Assembly: GCF_009870125.1 (NCBI RefSeq)
Contig: NC_046679.1
Location: forward strand, 27,032,001-27,096,000
Reading direction: 5' to 3'
Source: Drosophila pseudoobscura
Taxonomy: Eukaryota > Arthropoda > Insecta > Diptera > Drosophilidae
DNA length: 64,000 nt
Part shown: piece by piece, positions 23,561-36,200 of the stretch
Layout: every line of letters begins with the position of its first letter
Numbering within the stretch: the first letter of the stretch is position 1
The notes under the pieces: generated by a model
What the model was told of the DNA's origin: nothing
The model's database searches: none
The model's input: the letters and a program-made list of their open reading frames with translations, nothing else
Program-made: the position numbers and the translations under genes

Positions 23561-26500
23561 AATCATGGCTACTGGGGTTGATTGGAATCGCTACTTGGAG
23601 TGGCTCTGGGAGTGCGGCTTTTTGGGTAGGCAGTGTACATTATTTATTACTTATGAGCACTGACATTTTGCTGTTGAGATAAATAGTTACGAGTACGGGG
23701 AGCGGGAGCGGGAGCGGTAACGGTAACGGGAGCTCTTTTCGACACTTGAACTTTCACAGAAACCAAAAAAAGATCCCCGCGGACCCACACGTTCCGCGCC
23801 TCCTGCCTCCTCCCGAGGAAATGCTGAAAAGAACTTCAGCCATCCGATTGTTCCTATCAACACAAGTGATTTTCCCTATCGTACATTCGTCGCATATAAT
23901 ACACGACCTACAGATATGTGTGGCATATGTATAGTATATATAGCGAAAGCGAAACATATCGAATATCTGAGAATAGATAGTGGCCTTAGATAAGTTAACG
24001 TATCTTAGCAGAGAGAGAGAGATTTCGACTCCGACTCCCCCACGAACACACAGACTGGGTGTCGAGCCCCCCTCCTTCCAAGGGATCCTATCCTCCAAGA
24101 GAGAGCGATAATGCCACAAGGGAGCCCCTGGCCCAATCGTGACGTAGCTGATTTCTTGGGGGGTTCTTGTGGTTTGACCCACAGCTAGATAAAAGTATCT
24201 AATCTTGGCTTTTTAGCAATACAATACACATGCAACTGTATTTATAAGATAATGAAGATTTGCTATCAATTGCTGTAGAGCCCCCCTCCTGCCCTCCTCC
24301 AGCCTGGTAGGATATCGGTATCAGTTTGGGGTATCTGCAACCGGACCGCCATGAGGTGCCACTGCCACTGCCACTTCCAGTTGTGCCTCCATGGGCTGTG
24401 CTCTCTCTCTGTCCTCTCTCTCTTTGTGGCTCTGGGCCTCTGGCTGTGGGTTCTGGGCTCTGGTTCTGGGTTCTGGGCTCTCTGGCTCTGTATCAGTATA
24501 TCAGTGTTTGAACTGATAATGTCCCAAGATAATAAGCGATAATAATTTGAATTTTTCAGTAATTCCTTAAGTTTGGACGGCCCAACGGCATGGAATCTAA
24601 TCACAGTTGGTGAGTGTAACTGGGATTTTCAACATGGAAACATTGTTTCATGTCCGCGTCCGACAAATAGGGAGTTTCCACAAGGATACGACCCATGAAA
24701 GATACCATAGTGAAGGAAACTCTCAAGTTCCCCAGGACGAACAGAGTGGGAAAAGTGTTTAGTGAACTATCGGAAAGATCTTCGATCAAAGAACAAATCC
24801 ATATCATGGATCAGTGGAATACCAGTGTTCATTTACAAGTTATATTCTTCTCCTCATGGAATAAGTTGCAACATTACTTTGTGGTGGTGATCTTTGGCTC
24901 CCACATCGATAAGATATCACTGGACTTTTGTATAAATTTTCCAACTGCCAAAAGCATCGAACGGCTCAAGTAACACTTGAGAAGGCGAAAGCTAACTTTT
25001 GGAAGTTAATTAATGATCCCCTGATTAGATTAGAATATGCTTATTAAGTGCCAGGCGATAGCAAAACGAACGAATTCCCAGAAACGGCCCAAGGGAAAGT
25101 GGGCCCAAATCAAGTGCACCTTTCGACCTTATCCGCAGTGGTGATCTTTGGCTTAAATGAAATTGGTTTTTTGTGGCCAAAAAGGGGAAGAGCACCTCAT
25201 GGAGGGGGAAGACCTCTCAGGCCCAAAGGATTGAGTAAAGATTCTGTCAGTGAAAGACACTTTGGAAGACCTCAATCTCTAAGGTTTTCCCTGTACCCTC
25301 CACCATTCAAAAGCACAGGAAAATTGTCAAGCGATGACAAGTCTCTACCACTCCTGCCTGTACATACATTTTGATTTGAGTTGATGTCTGATGATGTCTT
25401 GTGGATATGTCTGCATTGCGATACTTCCATGCCATGTGTTGCGGCACCGACCCCCCTTCGTGTCGTGGCCCATGGCCCATGGCCCATGGCCCATAGCTGT
25501 TTCTTCCTCATTTTCATTATCTTAAGTACACATTTTGAAGTACAAACGTCAGTTGGCGATAAGAAACAGCAACGGGGACACGGGGAAGGTAGCAAACCCA
25601 AGGAAGACATCAAAAAGCAGTCAAGTCAACAACAAACAGAAAAGAACAGAACCGTGAAGGAACCGCGCAATGGAATGGAATGCTCTAAATGCAATCTGTT
25701 TGCACACAATTCCACAAAGAAACCAAACTACCTTCTATATACATATATACCAAGAATCAGAGGGAATTTTTTCAGCATTTTCACGCTAAATAAATCAGGC
25801 AAATGTCAAACATTTAATTAGGTTCACCGCAGCAGCAGGGGGAAAACCATACCCTAAAGAAAAATGTAAGAAAATCATGTACTTTAAATATATAGAAAGC
25901 GGACTTCAGGTTACATAAAACCTCCTGTAGAGTTCTCGGTTCTCGGTGTTCTGTTTCTGTTTCTGCATATGGTAAATACCATTATCAAATCATATTATCT
26001 TATTTATAAGCATTATCGTGCCACAGATACAGATTGCCTATCTATGGAATGGGCATGTAAAAAAAATCATATATACACAGATATCTTACTGGCGGCTTCG
26101 TTATTTCGTTGGCTGGCTGTCTGCCAGTAAGTTTTGCACTTTCCATTTAAACACGTTCCGATCCGATCCGTCGAGAGTAATTATGAAAATATAATATAAT
26201 TATAATGCATTATAATGCCCCAAAAGTATACGTGACAGAGGGAGTGAGAGAGAGATCGTAAAGTGACAAATCCGAAAAACAAATGGTGCCACGGTTCTAC
26301 GAGTATTGTAAAAAAAGAGCCATAAAAAAGCCATGTCGGGCATGAAATCATCGCATTTTATGGCATGGACTATAAGTGTGTGTACCCAGTACAATATATG
26401 ATAGTTATATTAAACCAACAAAGTGGGCCTTACAGTGAATCTCTGACAGTTTGTGGCACCATTTCGAAGGAAACGAAAGGAGGAAACTGAGTGCTAAGTA

Positions 26501-28099
26501 CCCCGCCCTCAATGACAACGATTTCCGCGGATCTTGATGGGGAAAACCACATGCGTAGTCAGTGCATGAATAATTCTCTCCATTCATTCCACGCTTGTTT
26601 TTCTCCCAGAAATAAAATGATAAGGAGCTGCTGCTTAACAAGCATGATTAAATTTATTTCTGGCTCTTCGACCAGTATTTTTAGACACTTTATTTGGAAG
26701 AAAAGAACGTTCATATAGGGCTTGGGGTATATTTCTTATGTAAAAGATGCCTCAGAAGTTATTCATAATTCCTGGATGTTTGGTATGGTTGCATCCCTGA
26801 TGCATAGATTCTCTTCTACACAATATTTATATGGTTTCTGTAAACATATATCTTGTTCATTCTCTGCCTAAAGCTCTTGTTAAATAATCCTACACGATTC
26901 TTATATGATTCTAGCCCAGTTTTGTTTCGCAATTAACCATCTTGTTTGCTAGCAGTAAATATCATGGAATTGGGTAAACAGCTTCAGACAATGGATTTCA
27001 TTTCATGATCTACAAACAATGATTCATTAGAAGAGCTTACGAAACTTGAAGAGCAAATGTGGATACAACTTTGACATTGTAGAGCTCTAAGAAATCACCG
27101 AATGGGCTCTGCTTTCTGTGATCCATTTAGATATTTCTTTCTACTTGTTATTCCAATCATACTTTTAATCATTATTAGTAAAATAAACCCCTGGATGACC
27201 TCCTTCTTCCCCCAACAACGGATCTCGACTAAGAAACTTCTATATACAGACGGGCAGGGACTACTGGGAATGATTGGAAATCAAAGCCCAAGACCATATC
27301 TTTCTATATCTTATCACGCTTATGCTTGTGTGTATGATGCGATATCATGTAAGACAAGGCTATATGTATATACCACTGGCATTATCATCCCATTATCTGG
27401 CCAAAAGCGTTGATAGGAAAACCCTGACCCAGCCAGAACCCAAAAAATACAAAATAAAAGAACTTACAATCTCTCTCCGGCTGAGTGTTTGAGTGAAAGT
27501 TTTGCAAAGCCGAAAAATCTGTGCAATGACCGATTAGAGGGATCCAAAAAGAGAAACGGCTGAAAGCTATTGAATGAAATTGTGTTTGGGATACATTTTG
27601 AGGGGCATAGAATGAGGATTCCGGTGTAATCAATCAGAGTGGACGCGGATCGTGGCGCAGACCCATTCGGTGGCACTTGAACGAATCCACGAGCCGACAT
27701 ACGGCACTTTGGTACAGTCACGTAGACAGGCGCAGCGCTTATGCTACCTCCCACCCCCACTAGCCTTCCCCTCTGTACACGGGCAGCAACCAACCCTAGC
27801 AATAAACAAAAAAACCGTTTTGCCATATGAAATGACTTTCAGATTTGTTGTTGTTGTCGTTTTGTAACGCGTGACTCCCATAAAAAACAAAGTTTATTAA
27901 AAAAAACAAGGAAAAAATAGAGCAAAATAAAAGGGGGAGGGGTACTGATGAAAGGGGGATGGGTAACTTGCGAGAGAGTGACAGGGCCAGGGAGGGGCTG
28001 GGAGGGGGATGGGACTTGGAGAGGGGACCTCAGCAATGCGACGTTATCTTATCGCTGAAAATGTCGCTTTCGTAAATGGCGGCGCACAATATAAAATAA

Positions 28100-28119
28100 T
28101 ACACACACACACACACACA
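28100..28119. repeat. CA dinucleotide repeat
   Basis: A perfect (AC)n tract of about 20 bp, followed by more degenerate CA-rich DNA up to about 28160. Confidence 0.85.
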
Positions 28120-28412
28120 GACATACAGACACATGTACATCCCCCTCAAACACACACATTCAACTATATAACATACATATGTATATACACATATAGAGAC
28201 ACCCTCCTACCATTGGCAACGTTCCCGTCTGTGGCACCAAAGTTGTTGCTACGGGATATGGTATTGGATGGTACCTGCTTACACTTTTATAGATCACCGT
28301 CCACATGAAAACTGTCAATAAAATGGATTATAATTTGATGAAATCATACCAAAGTCTATGCTTCAATTCAAAGCGGGAATAATAGATCAAATTTGATGCG
28401 CAAGTATGACAA

Positions 28413-28485
28413 AGCCAGCCCGGCTGGCTCTTCATGGCGCGGCGGTGGCTAAGCGCCAGAGCCGAAGATCCTGGGATGATCCCAG
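28413..28485. repeat. GC-rich run of three hairpins
   Basis: Three inverted repeats lie in 73 bp: AGCCAGC/GCTGGCT (28413-28429, loop 3); TGGCGC/GCGCCA (28435-28440 with 28453-28458), extendable outward with GGCTC/GAGCC (28427-28431 with 28459-28463); and CTGGG/CCCAG (28471-28485, loop 5). The surrounding DNA is AT-rich. The middle part loosely resembles a tRNA D-arm, but no full cloverleaf can be drawn. It could be the terminal structure of a degraded mobile element or a tRNA-derived remnant. Confidence 0.4.
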
Positions 28486-29180
28486 CACTAAATATAGATT
28501 ACAAATTATTTCTGAAAGGATATTTCATGATATATTTTGCCGGATAAGCGGCCCGAGGCTTTAAACTTCACTTTTCCGTGTCCTCCGGCGCTCTGGTGAC
28601 GGCCTTACGGGATCGATACTGCACCTATGTACGATCGCGTGCATCGCACCAGCATTTGGACGCTCTCTGGCCACTACTATGCCGCGATCTCTTCCTCTTA
28701 CTCCGTCAGCTATTATTTAATAATTTACTTTATGTAGCTCCTTTCATTTTAGCAGGTCGCCCCATCCGGAGGCCAGGAACACTTCTTGCGTGCCCGCGGA
28801 CGCGATCGCGGTCGCGGTCGGAAAAATGATAAAAATGTTTTCCACTTGTTATTTATTCACACTAAGCTACGTTTTGATGAATAAAACTATTGAAAAATCA
28901 TCCTTGCAAAGAATCGGGGAAATATGACTGGCTGGGGTGGCTTGAGTCCTTACCAATGGATCAAGGATATTTTTCCAATTACAGGAACCTATGGATGGGT
29001 CAGATCGGCCCACAAATAAGGGAGAAAACAGGATGTATATGTCTGGAGATAATATCCTTCATCCTTGGCCCTTGAAGAGGACTTCATCTGATCAAGGATG
29101 TTATTCCGATCACAGGAACAACAACCACTTTCAATATGGTGACGCTCAACACCGAGATTTTTCGATTTTCAGATATAAAA

Positions 29181-29311
29181 TACCAGGCGAACAGAAATCA
29201 GCAGAAGGTCGGTGACTTTTTACAAGGAACGTTTCTGAACTCCCAAAAGTATGCAAGAATTTGTTTGAATTTTGCTAAAGTTTCTTGCTGCTGATTTCTG
29301 TTCGCCTGGTA
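29181..29311. repeat. Perfect 24-bp inverted repeat
   Basis: Arms at 29181-29204 and 29288-29311 are exact reverse complements over 24 bp (arm begins TACCAGGCGAACAG), separated by 83 bp. The arms could be termini of a small non-autonomous element or two opposed copies of a dispersed repeat. The block lies about 0.3 kb beyond the inferred end of srp. Confidence 0.7.
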
Positions 29312-29598
29312 TCCCAGACCTGAAGTTCTTCTCTCGTTCGACCTTAAAATTAAAATGTGGCTGAATTTCTACACAAATTTGTGTTTCTAAGTTATGTAGA
29401 ATACATGTACATGCGTAAAATACATGTAACTTACCTGAAAGATGTATGCGCCACGCACTGGTCACCTTTGGAACTAACAACTGATTTAAGCAGACATTAA
29501 ACATCTCGCTGCTATGAAACTGAACAAATCACGCATACGCCATGCATGGCGATTTAGTTAAATATTATGTATTTGGGGAAATTAATAGACAATTGTCG

Positions 29599-29604
29599 TT
29601 TATT
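29599..29604 (-). other. Probable srp polyadenylation signal
   Basis: The first AATAAA (minus strand) downstream of the srp stop codon. It implies a 3' UTR of about 640-660 nt covering roughly 29580-30239. Confidence 0.45.
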
Positions 29605-30239
29605 TGTTCAAAAAGTAATAAAATTAATATTGCAAAATGATGTAAAAATGTGTGTGTGTGTGCTACGAGACTAAAACTTAAATTGATTTAAATATTTCTA
29701 TATATAGTGGCATAAAATATATAATTAAATTATTAACTAAATTGAATGAGATTGTAGGTTGTTTCGCTTGTTATTCGTTTTTTCATTGTTTTCGCTTTTT
29801 GTTGCGCAACTAAAATTAAGAGCTCTAATTTCTAAGTGGGATCTGATTGTAGGAGAAATCTCAAAAGGTATTCATTCGATTTGATAACAAATAAAAAAAG
29901 TTAAATGGATGCCACACCAAAGAGATGCCACACGACGAACTTCTCTCAGGGCTTTGGATGGCGATTAAACTAGGTTCTGCATTCGATAATATAGCAATTT
30001 TCTAAGAATTAAACTAGGTTTTAAATAACGAAAAATTCGAGTTATGCGCGATTCAGAGTGGCCTAATGGAAATGTCAATCAATTTGCTTAAATCTTATGT
30101 AGAGAATAGAGGGTAGAGTTTAGAGGAGGGTTCTTGGAGAACTGCTCTTGGGTATACACGCTAAAAATTCTTTGGAGCTATGAGATTTAACAACAGGATC
30201 TTTGGTCATGCTACAGTGCACCATGTATATCTTCACCGT

Positions 30240-33200
30240 CTACTCCATCTTCACCACAGTCTCCCGATCCACGCCGTACTTGCGTTCCAGCTCCTGCAGT
30301 TGCTTTGCTTGCATGGCATAGCTGGCCACCTGCTGCTCGTGGAGCAGACTCTGCTGAAGACGGAGCTCTTGCTGCTGCAGCTGAAAGGCCGCTAGTTCGT
30401 AGTGCTCGTCCAGCGAGCCCGATCGGCTGAGCATTAGCTCTCCCTGATGCTGTTGATGGGAGTGCTGGTGCTCCTGATGATGCTGATGTTCTATCTGCTC
30501 CAGTTTGATGTGCTGCTCATCCTCCGTGATATAGTAGAGCGGGGAGGCGGCGCGTCCTCCTGGCTTAGACAATGCCATCGCCTGCGGTCCAAGCCCCAGC
30601 TGTTGATAGGGATTTTGCAGACTGATAATGTTGCTGTTGCTGAGGCTCAGTGAGGATAATGTGCTCGATGCCGTGGTCGGTGTTGATCCCGTCACTGTGG
30701 CTGTGGCTGTGGACGATGTGGCCTCTGGTTTGATCGTCGCTGCAGCCGCTGCTGCAAGTGTTGCCGTCGTAATGGAGTTCGCATTCAGGTGCGCCAATAG
30801 ATGATGATCCGAGCTCCCGCTCCCGCTGTTGCTGTTGCTGTTGTTGCTGTTCGCGCTCAATTGTTGAGCTTGCAGATATTTCTGTATAATTTTCGTGTTA
30901 TTCTCATTGCTACTGTTGTTGTTGTTGTTGTTGTTGAACAATGTGCTATTGTTATTGTTATTGTTATTATGGATACTGTGTTGATGGTGGTGGGTGGGCG
31001 ATGGTGTATTGTAAATAGAGGCCGTGCTGGAGGTGGGAGTGCTGGGCGAATGCTGTTGCATGCTGCAGGATTGCTGCTGTTGCTGATGGGATGAATGTTG
31101 CTGCTGCTGCATGTTGATGGGGGACATTTGATAGGGCGACGTGGGCGACATGTCCAGGCCAGAGCACAACTGATGCTGTTGCTGCTGCTGTTGTTGATGC
31201 GAATGGGAATGTGATGTGGCTGAGGGGGATAGTGAGGAGGAGGCCATGCTATGAGGCGAACTGGCAGCCGATGAATGCTGCTGCTGATCAGCAATGAGCT
31301 GATGATGATGCTGCTGCTGTTGCTGTGATTGCTGCTGTTGCTGCTGCTGCTGGTGGTGTTGCGATGTGGTTGTGGTGTATGGCATGTATGGTTTCATATC
31401 TAAGACAGGACAGAGAGACAGACACACGAATTAGGCATGCACCCACAGAGCGTAGGATCATTCACGAGACACTTACCTTCGTTGACGTCCAAGCTCAGGC
31501 CCACATTGTGGGAGCCAGAGCCTGCAGACCCTGCACCATTGCCTGAACCTCCCTCTATATTGGCATTCAGTGCCATTTTCATTTTCTTGGACTTTTCACT
31601 CTTCGTTCCCTTGGGTTTACGTTTGCGTTTCTAAACGAGAAATATCACATAATATAGAATTTTGTTTCTATTGAGTTCTCTACTCTTTGCTCACCTGAAT
31701 GGTATCCTTTTTCATGGCCAACGGACGCGTGACGCTGTGCAGCTTAAAGTACAGCCCGCAGGCATTGCACACAGGCTCTCCGGCAGGATTGCGGCGCCAC
31801 AAAGATGTGTAGGTGGTGAGGCAATTGCTGCACGACAGGCCATTGCGCTTCGAGGCACTCTTCATCGAGGAATGGAATAAAATATTGATTAATTAGTAAA
31901 CTTTTGGACATTTCCTTGGAGCCTTTCATGTGGAACAATATTTTCTATATATTTTCTGGGATTTCTACTTTACTCTTTCGATTTGTTTTGTTTTCGGTTT
32001 GTTAGTTGTTGGGAATTTGTTCTTTGGGGGGTTTGTTGGTTTTGTTGTTTTGTTAATTAATGAGCGACCTACCAAGCGTCTCGAATTGGCGCGACTAACG
32101 TGCTCTTCAAGCGTCGTTGTTGCATTTACCGCTGCCGTCGAAGCTGTCGCTGGGGCTGCCGTTGCCCCCGCCGCAACAGCAGTTGCAGCAGCAGTGGCTA
32201 TGACTGTGCCCGCGGCTGTTGGGGTGTTGGCCTTACTACGGCCACTGCCGCTGGCGTTCACATTAAATGGGTAGCTCTTATAGAAATCCCCGCCCGATTC
32301 AGCGGCCACTGTAATTATATTATCAGAAGATTTTTGATTGAGCAAAAAGGCAGCAAAAAAGTAGTAGGCAAAAAGTATGCAAAACAGTAGTAGTAGAAGG
32401 AGTAGAAGAGTAGCAGAAATTTGCACATTCTTTTGTTTTGTTTTTGGTTGTTTTTTTTTTTGTTTTTTTTTTTTTGTATATAAAACTAATAATAAATTCA
32501 ATTAATTTTTGTACTCTCTTTGAGATTCGTTTGGAATATGGCTTTCCGATGGGGATTGATTTTCAGAGAGGGTTCTGGGTCTGGTTCAGAGGCTGGCGGC
32601 TTGGATTTCTATAAGCTTTTCCCATTTTTCGTTTACAATACAAATAAAAATTTTGTTCCACACAAAAAAGCTTTTTTTGGGTTAGTAATAATTAGAGGAT
32701 TGAGATTTTTTGAGAGAGAGATGAGGGGAGACAGGACATGTGTGAGAGAGAGAGAGAGAGACATTTACCAATCTTCTAGGCTGTTTTATTAGTGGACGAT
32801 TCATGCCGTTCATTTTCATGTACAAGCCGCAGGCGTTGCACAGATAGTGTCCCGTGTTATCGCGTCGCCACAGCGGTGTCTGGATCGCACCACAATTGAC
32901 GCACTCTCGCCCCTCAGTGAAATAATCGGCATCGAAAAATGCTTCAAAAAGGATGCGAAACGTTTACATGGAAAATATCATACAAATTATCATCAAAATT
33001 TTGGTTTTGTTTGGGAGTTTTTGTGTGTGTTTTTTTTTTTGCTTTTTGTGGTGGTGTTTTCTGTGGTTTCTTGTGGTTTGGATTGATTTTTGTAAGCTCA
33101 AGAGTGGATGTAAAATTAATTGAATTTATTATAGAGACGTAGGACTTAGAGATAGGTTTACGCTAGCGATAGTTTTTGTTTTTGGGCTCAAAAAAGTATG

Positions 33201-36200
33201 TAGCGTGCGTTGTTTGCGTAGGAAAACAGCAGTTGGCAGCAGCAGTTGCAGTTCCTTCGGGGTCTCAGCCGTTTGCTCAGGCTCTGTAAATATCCATCGT
33301 CCATAGTCCTGCGGGCGCGAACTTCTACCTAAGGAGAGGCCTCCTCCTTCCTCCTCTTGTGGCAAGGCAAACATAGACAACGCTCTCTTGCGCCAAATGT
33401 GTGTTCTATATCCTATATTCTATATCCTAAAAGAGGCGAACACTTACTTGCTGACAACGATGCGGATGCTGTTAGATAGGATCCTGGATCCACTCGTCCT
33501 GCGGCGCCATCTACCGCCGCCGCTGCTGCTGCATTCGCGGCATATATCTCTCGTCCGTTGCGTATCACCCCGGCCCCACCAAGGCCGCCTCCAAGCTGTG
33601 TCTGGACACCGGATGCGGTGGCTGCTGCGTAACTGATTGGCTCGTAATGACCCGTCCAGGCATCGCTCTGAAGGGGGAGGGAGCAGAGTGTTAGGCGGGA
33701 ATCAATCAGGAGGGATTCCCTGGGCAAACACTCACCTGAGTGCGATAATTGGCCAGCGATGCATAGCCAGCGGACCGTTCGGCTCCACTGACCACCGAAG
33801 AGCCATTGGCCACGCCGTTGCCGTAGCCGCTGGTCGCCGATGCAATGCGCTGAAAGGCAGGCAAGGTGCCACCTCCACTGCCACCGCCGCCGCCGCCGCT
33901 GTGGCTGCTCTTTGGCGAGCCATAGCCGTCGTCCAGGAGCCCACTGCCATTGACAGTCGTTCCAGAGGCCAGACCCACGGGTCCCGGACTGCTGCTGCTG
34001 GAATTGTGATGCTGATGGAGCTGCTGCTGCTGCTGTTGCTGGTGGGGATTGTGCTGCTGGTGGGGATGTTGCTGCTGCTGGTGGGGATGCTGCTGTTGCT
34101 GCTGGAGATGCGCATGGGCGTGGCTGGGCGACTGCATGCCATACTGCATCCCATTGGCCGCTTGGGTGAGCAGGGGTCCAGCGTACACCGAACTGCAAGG
34201 ACAAAAGGATACATTTTAATACATATATTTATGGCATTTAAGAAACTTTATTAAATATTTCACTTGTATGGTTGTACCTATAGCAATAGTTCTTCAAATA
34301 CATATTATTGTAATTAGAGAAAAACATTTTGTGGTGTTTTTTCTGAAATTTTCACAATTTTGGGGGATTACAGATTACACGCGTTTGCTTCGGTTTTTGT
34401 TTTGATGCGTTTAAAGCCGCTTGGCACAAATTTACGCGCGTTTTTAGCCGCTAGCCACTTAACAGGTCTGTTGGGGTGGCTGTTACTGCTGCTGTTATTG
34501 TTTCTGTTACTGTTACTGTTACACTTGCTCTCTCTTTCTTTCTGTCTCTCTGCTTTTGCTCTCTCCCTCTCTTTCTGTCGTTCTGTTAGGGCCAAAAGGA
34601 ATGAATCTGCTATTAACATTTCCTGATTTTTGTTTATTTTACAAGATTGTTGTTGGAGTTTTGTGCTGCTTTTGGACCACCAAAGCGGATCACATTTTGC
34701 AGTGTTGTCTGTGTGTGTGTGTTTGGGTGCATATTTCGGTATGTGTATGTGTGTGTCCATAAAACTTTTAATTAAAAAATAAAAGTGTTTGCTACACTGT
34801 TTACAAATTGACCGAAAATCTCTTTCCCTTAAGATCGCACTCTCTCTTTCCTTCACTCTGTCTCTCTCTTTGTGTCCCACTGCCGCTCTCTCTTTCTTAA
34901 ACAGTAGCCTGTGCAAATATTTATTCCCCCAACGGCTCCAAAAGACGGTTCTTTCCATAAACAAAGAAAAGGAACCACAAGTGCAGCGTAGGCAAGGGTC
35001 TCTTAGAGGCAAAGATCTCTGGCAGATGTACGATTTATTAGGAATCAGGGACTATAGCTTCAACAGGTGAAAACGAATAGATTTCCTTCCAAAATCTATA
35101 TCTTCAACAGATCCGCACTCACAAATATTCCACTAAATGGAAATTCTAGGATCAAATTGAAAATGGAAATCACTGGCAAGTTCGAATATTCCGCTTAACG
35201 GACAATAAAGATGATATTCTTCCACTTTCAAGGATTTCCTCTCAAAATATAGATGTAGAATGGATCCTTAAATGCTGCAAACACATACACACTCCACTAA
35301 ACGGACACTCAATGACGATCTCTAAAGTTCTCTAAAGTCTTGTACAACCCTTTTTGTTGTTCTTTGTTTTTGGAAATACAATTATGATTTGATTCGGCAA
35401 CAGGCACAGGCCGTAACACTCGACGATATTTTTCTTTCACTAAATGTAAGTTTCATTTTGATATATTTGTATTTTTATTGGGGAATCGGTTCTTTCGAGC
35501 AGGCGCGGAGGAGATCGATCCCGTAGCTGGAGCTGAAGATGAAGCTGAAGCTGGAGCTGGAGACGAGAACGAGACCGAAAGCACAACCGAAACGGGGCAC
35601 GCGCGTTTGCATAATGACTTGACGTCGGGTTTTGGACTTTATGCCAGTGGAAGTTGCAGTTGTTGCACTTGCAGTTGCAGTCACCGCTTTTGCTTTTGCT
35701 GTTGCTGTTGCTGTTGCTGTGCCTCTGCTGCTGCTTTTGCTTTTGGCTGAGACGCAGGCGGGGAGTTTAAGCCATAAAATAAGTGATAAAATTGTGTGAA
35801 AAACTTGTAAGAAATACAAATTGGATATAAGCCACACGAAAATCGAGGTACAGTGATCGCTCGAAGAGTGCAAACTGCATATTTCTATGTAATTTTAAAC
35901 AAATTACAAGCGTTTCAGTTATGAAATAAAAAGGATATTTATTTAAGGATAGATTGGGAATGGATTCAGGGCTCTAAAACCATCGAAATGCTAACATTCC
36001 GAGCAACCACTGTAGCATTTTATTATCTACCAAAAACGGTAGAGCCATAGCTATTCTTGAACATAAAACAAAGTCTTTCCAAAGTCTTGAAGCACGCTCT
36101 CTGATAACACAGTCAGCGCCCAACAACAAATTCAATTTTCAACTTTCAGAGATGCTACAATATATCTTTATCTCTGGCCATAGGTACTCGTACCTACGCT

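Larger units (their letters stand above)
19178..28380. other. Intergenic region between GATAe and srp
   Basis: No supportable gene. Open frames of 60-146 codons here lack domains, splice partners and coding-like composition. The region contains simple repeats (GCTATG at 21402-21434, GTTAAC at 23543-23560, CA at 28100-28119), a GATA cluster at 24515-24543 and a 16-bp direct repeat at 24884 and 25138. It is likely to hold regulatory DNA for both GATA genes. Confidence 0.45.

Noticed and set aside
28421-28490. tRNA gene or tRNA pseudogene
   Set aside because: Only a partial D-arm-like and T-arm-like match is seen. The T-loop is short, there is no acceptor stem and no A/B box pair with proper spacing.
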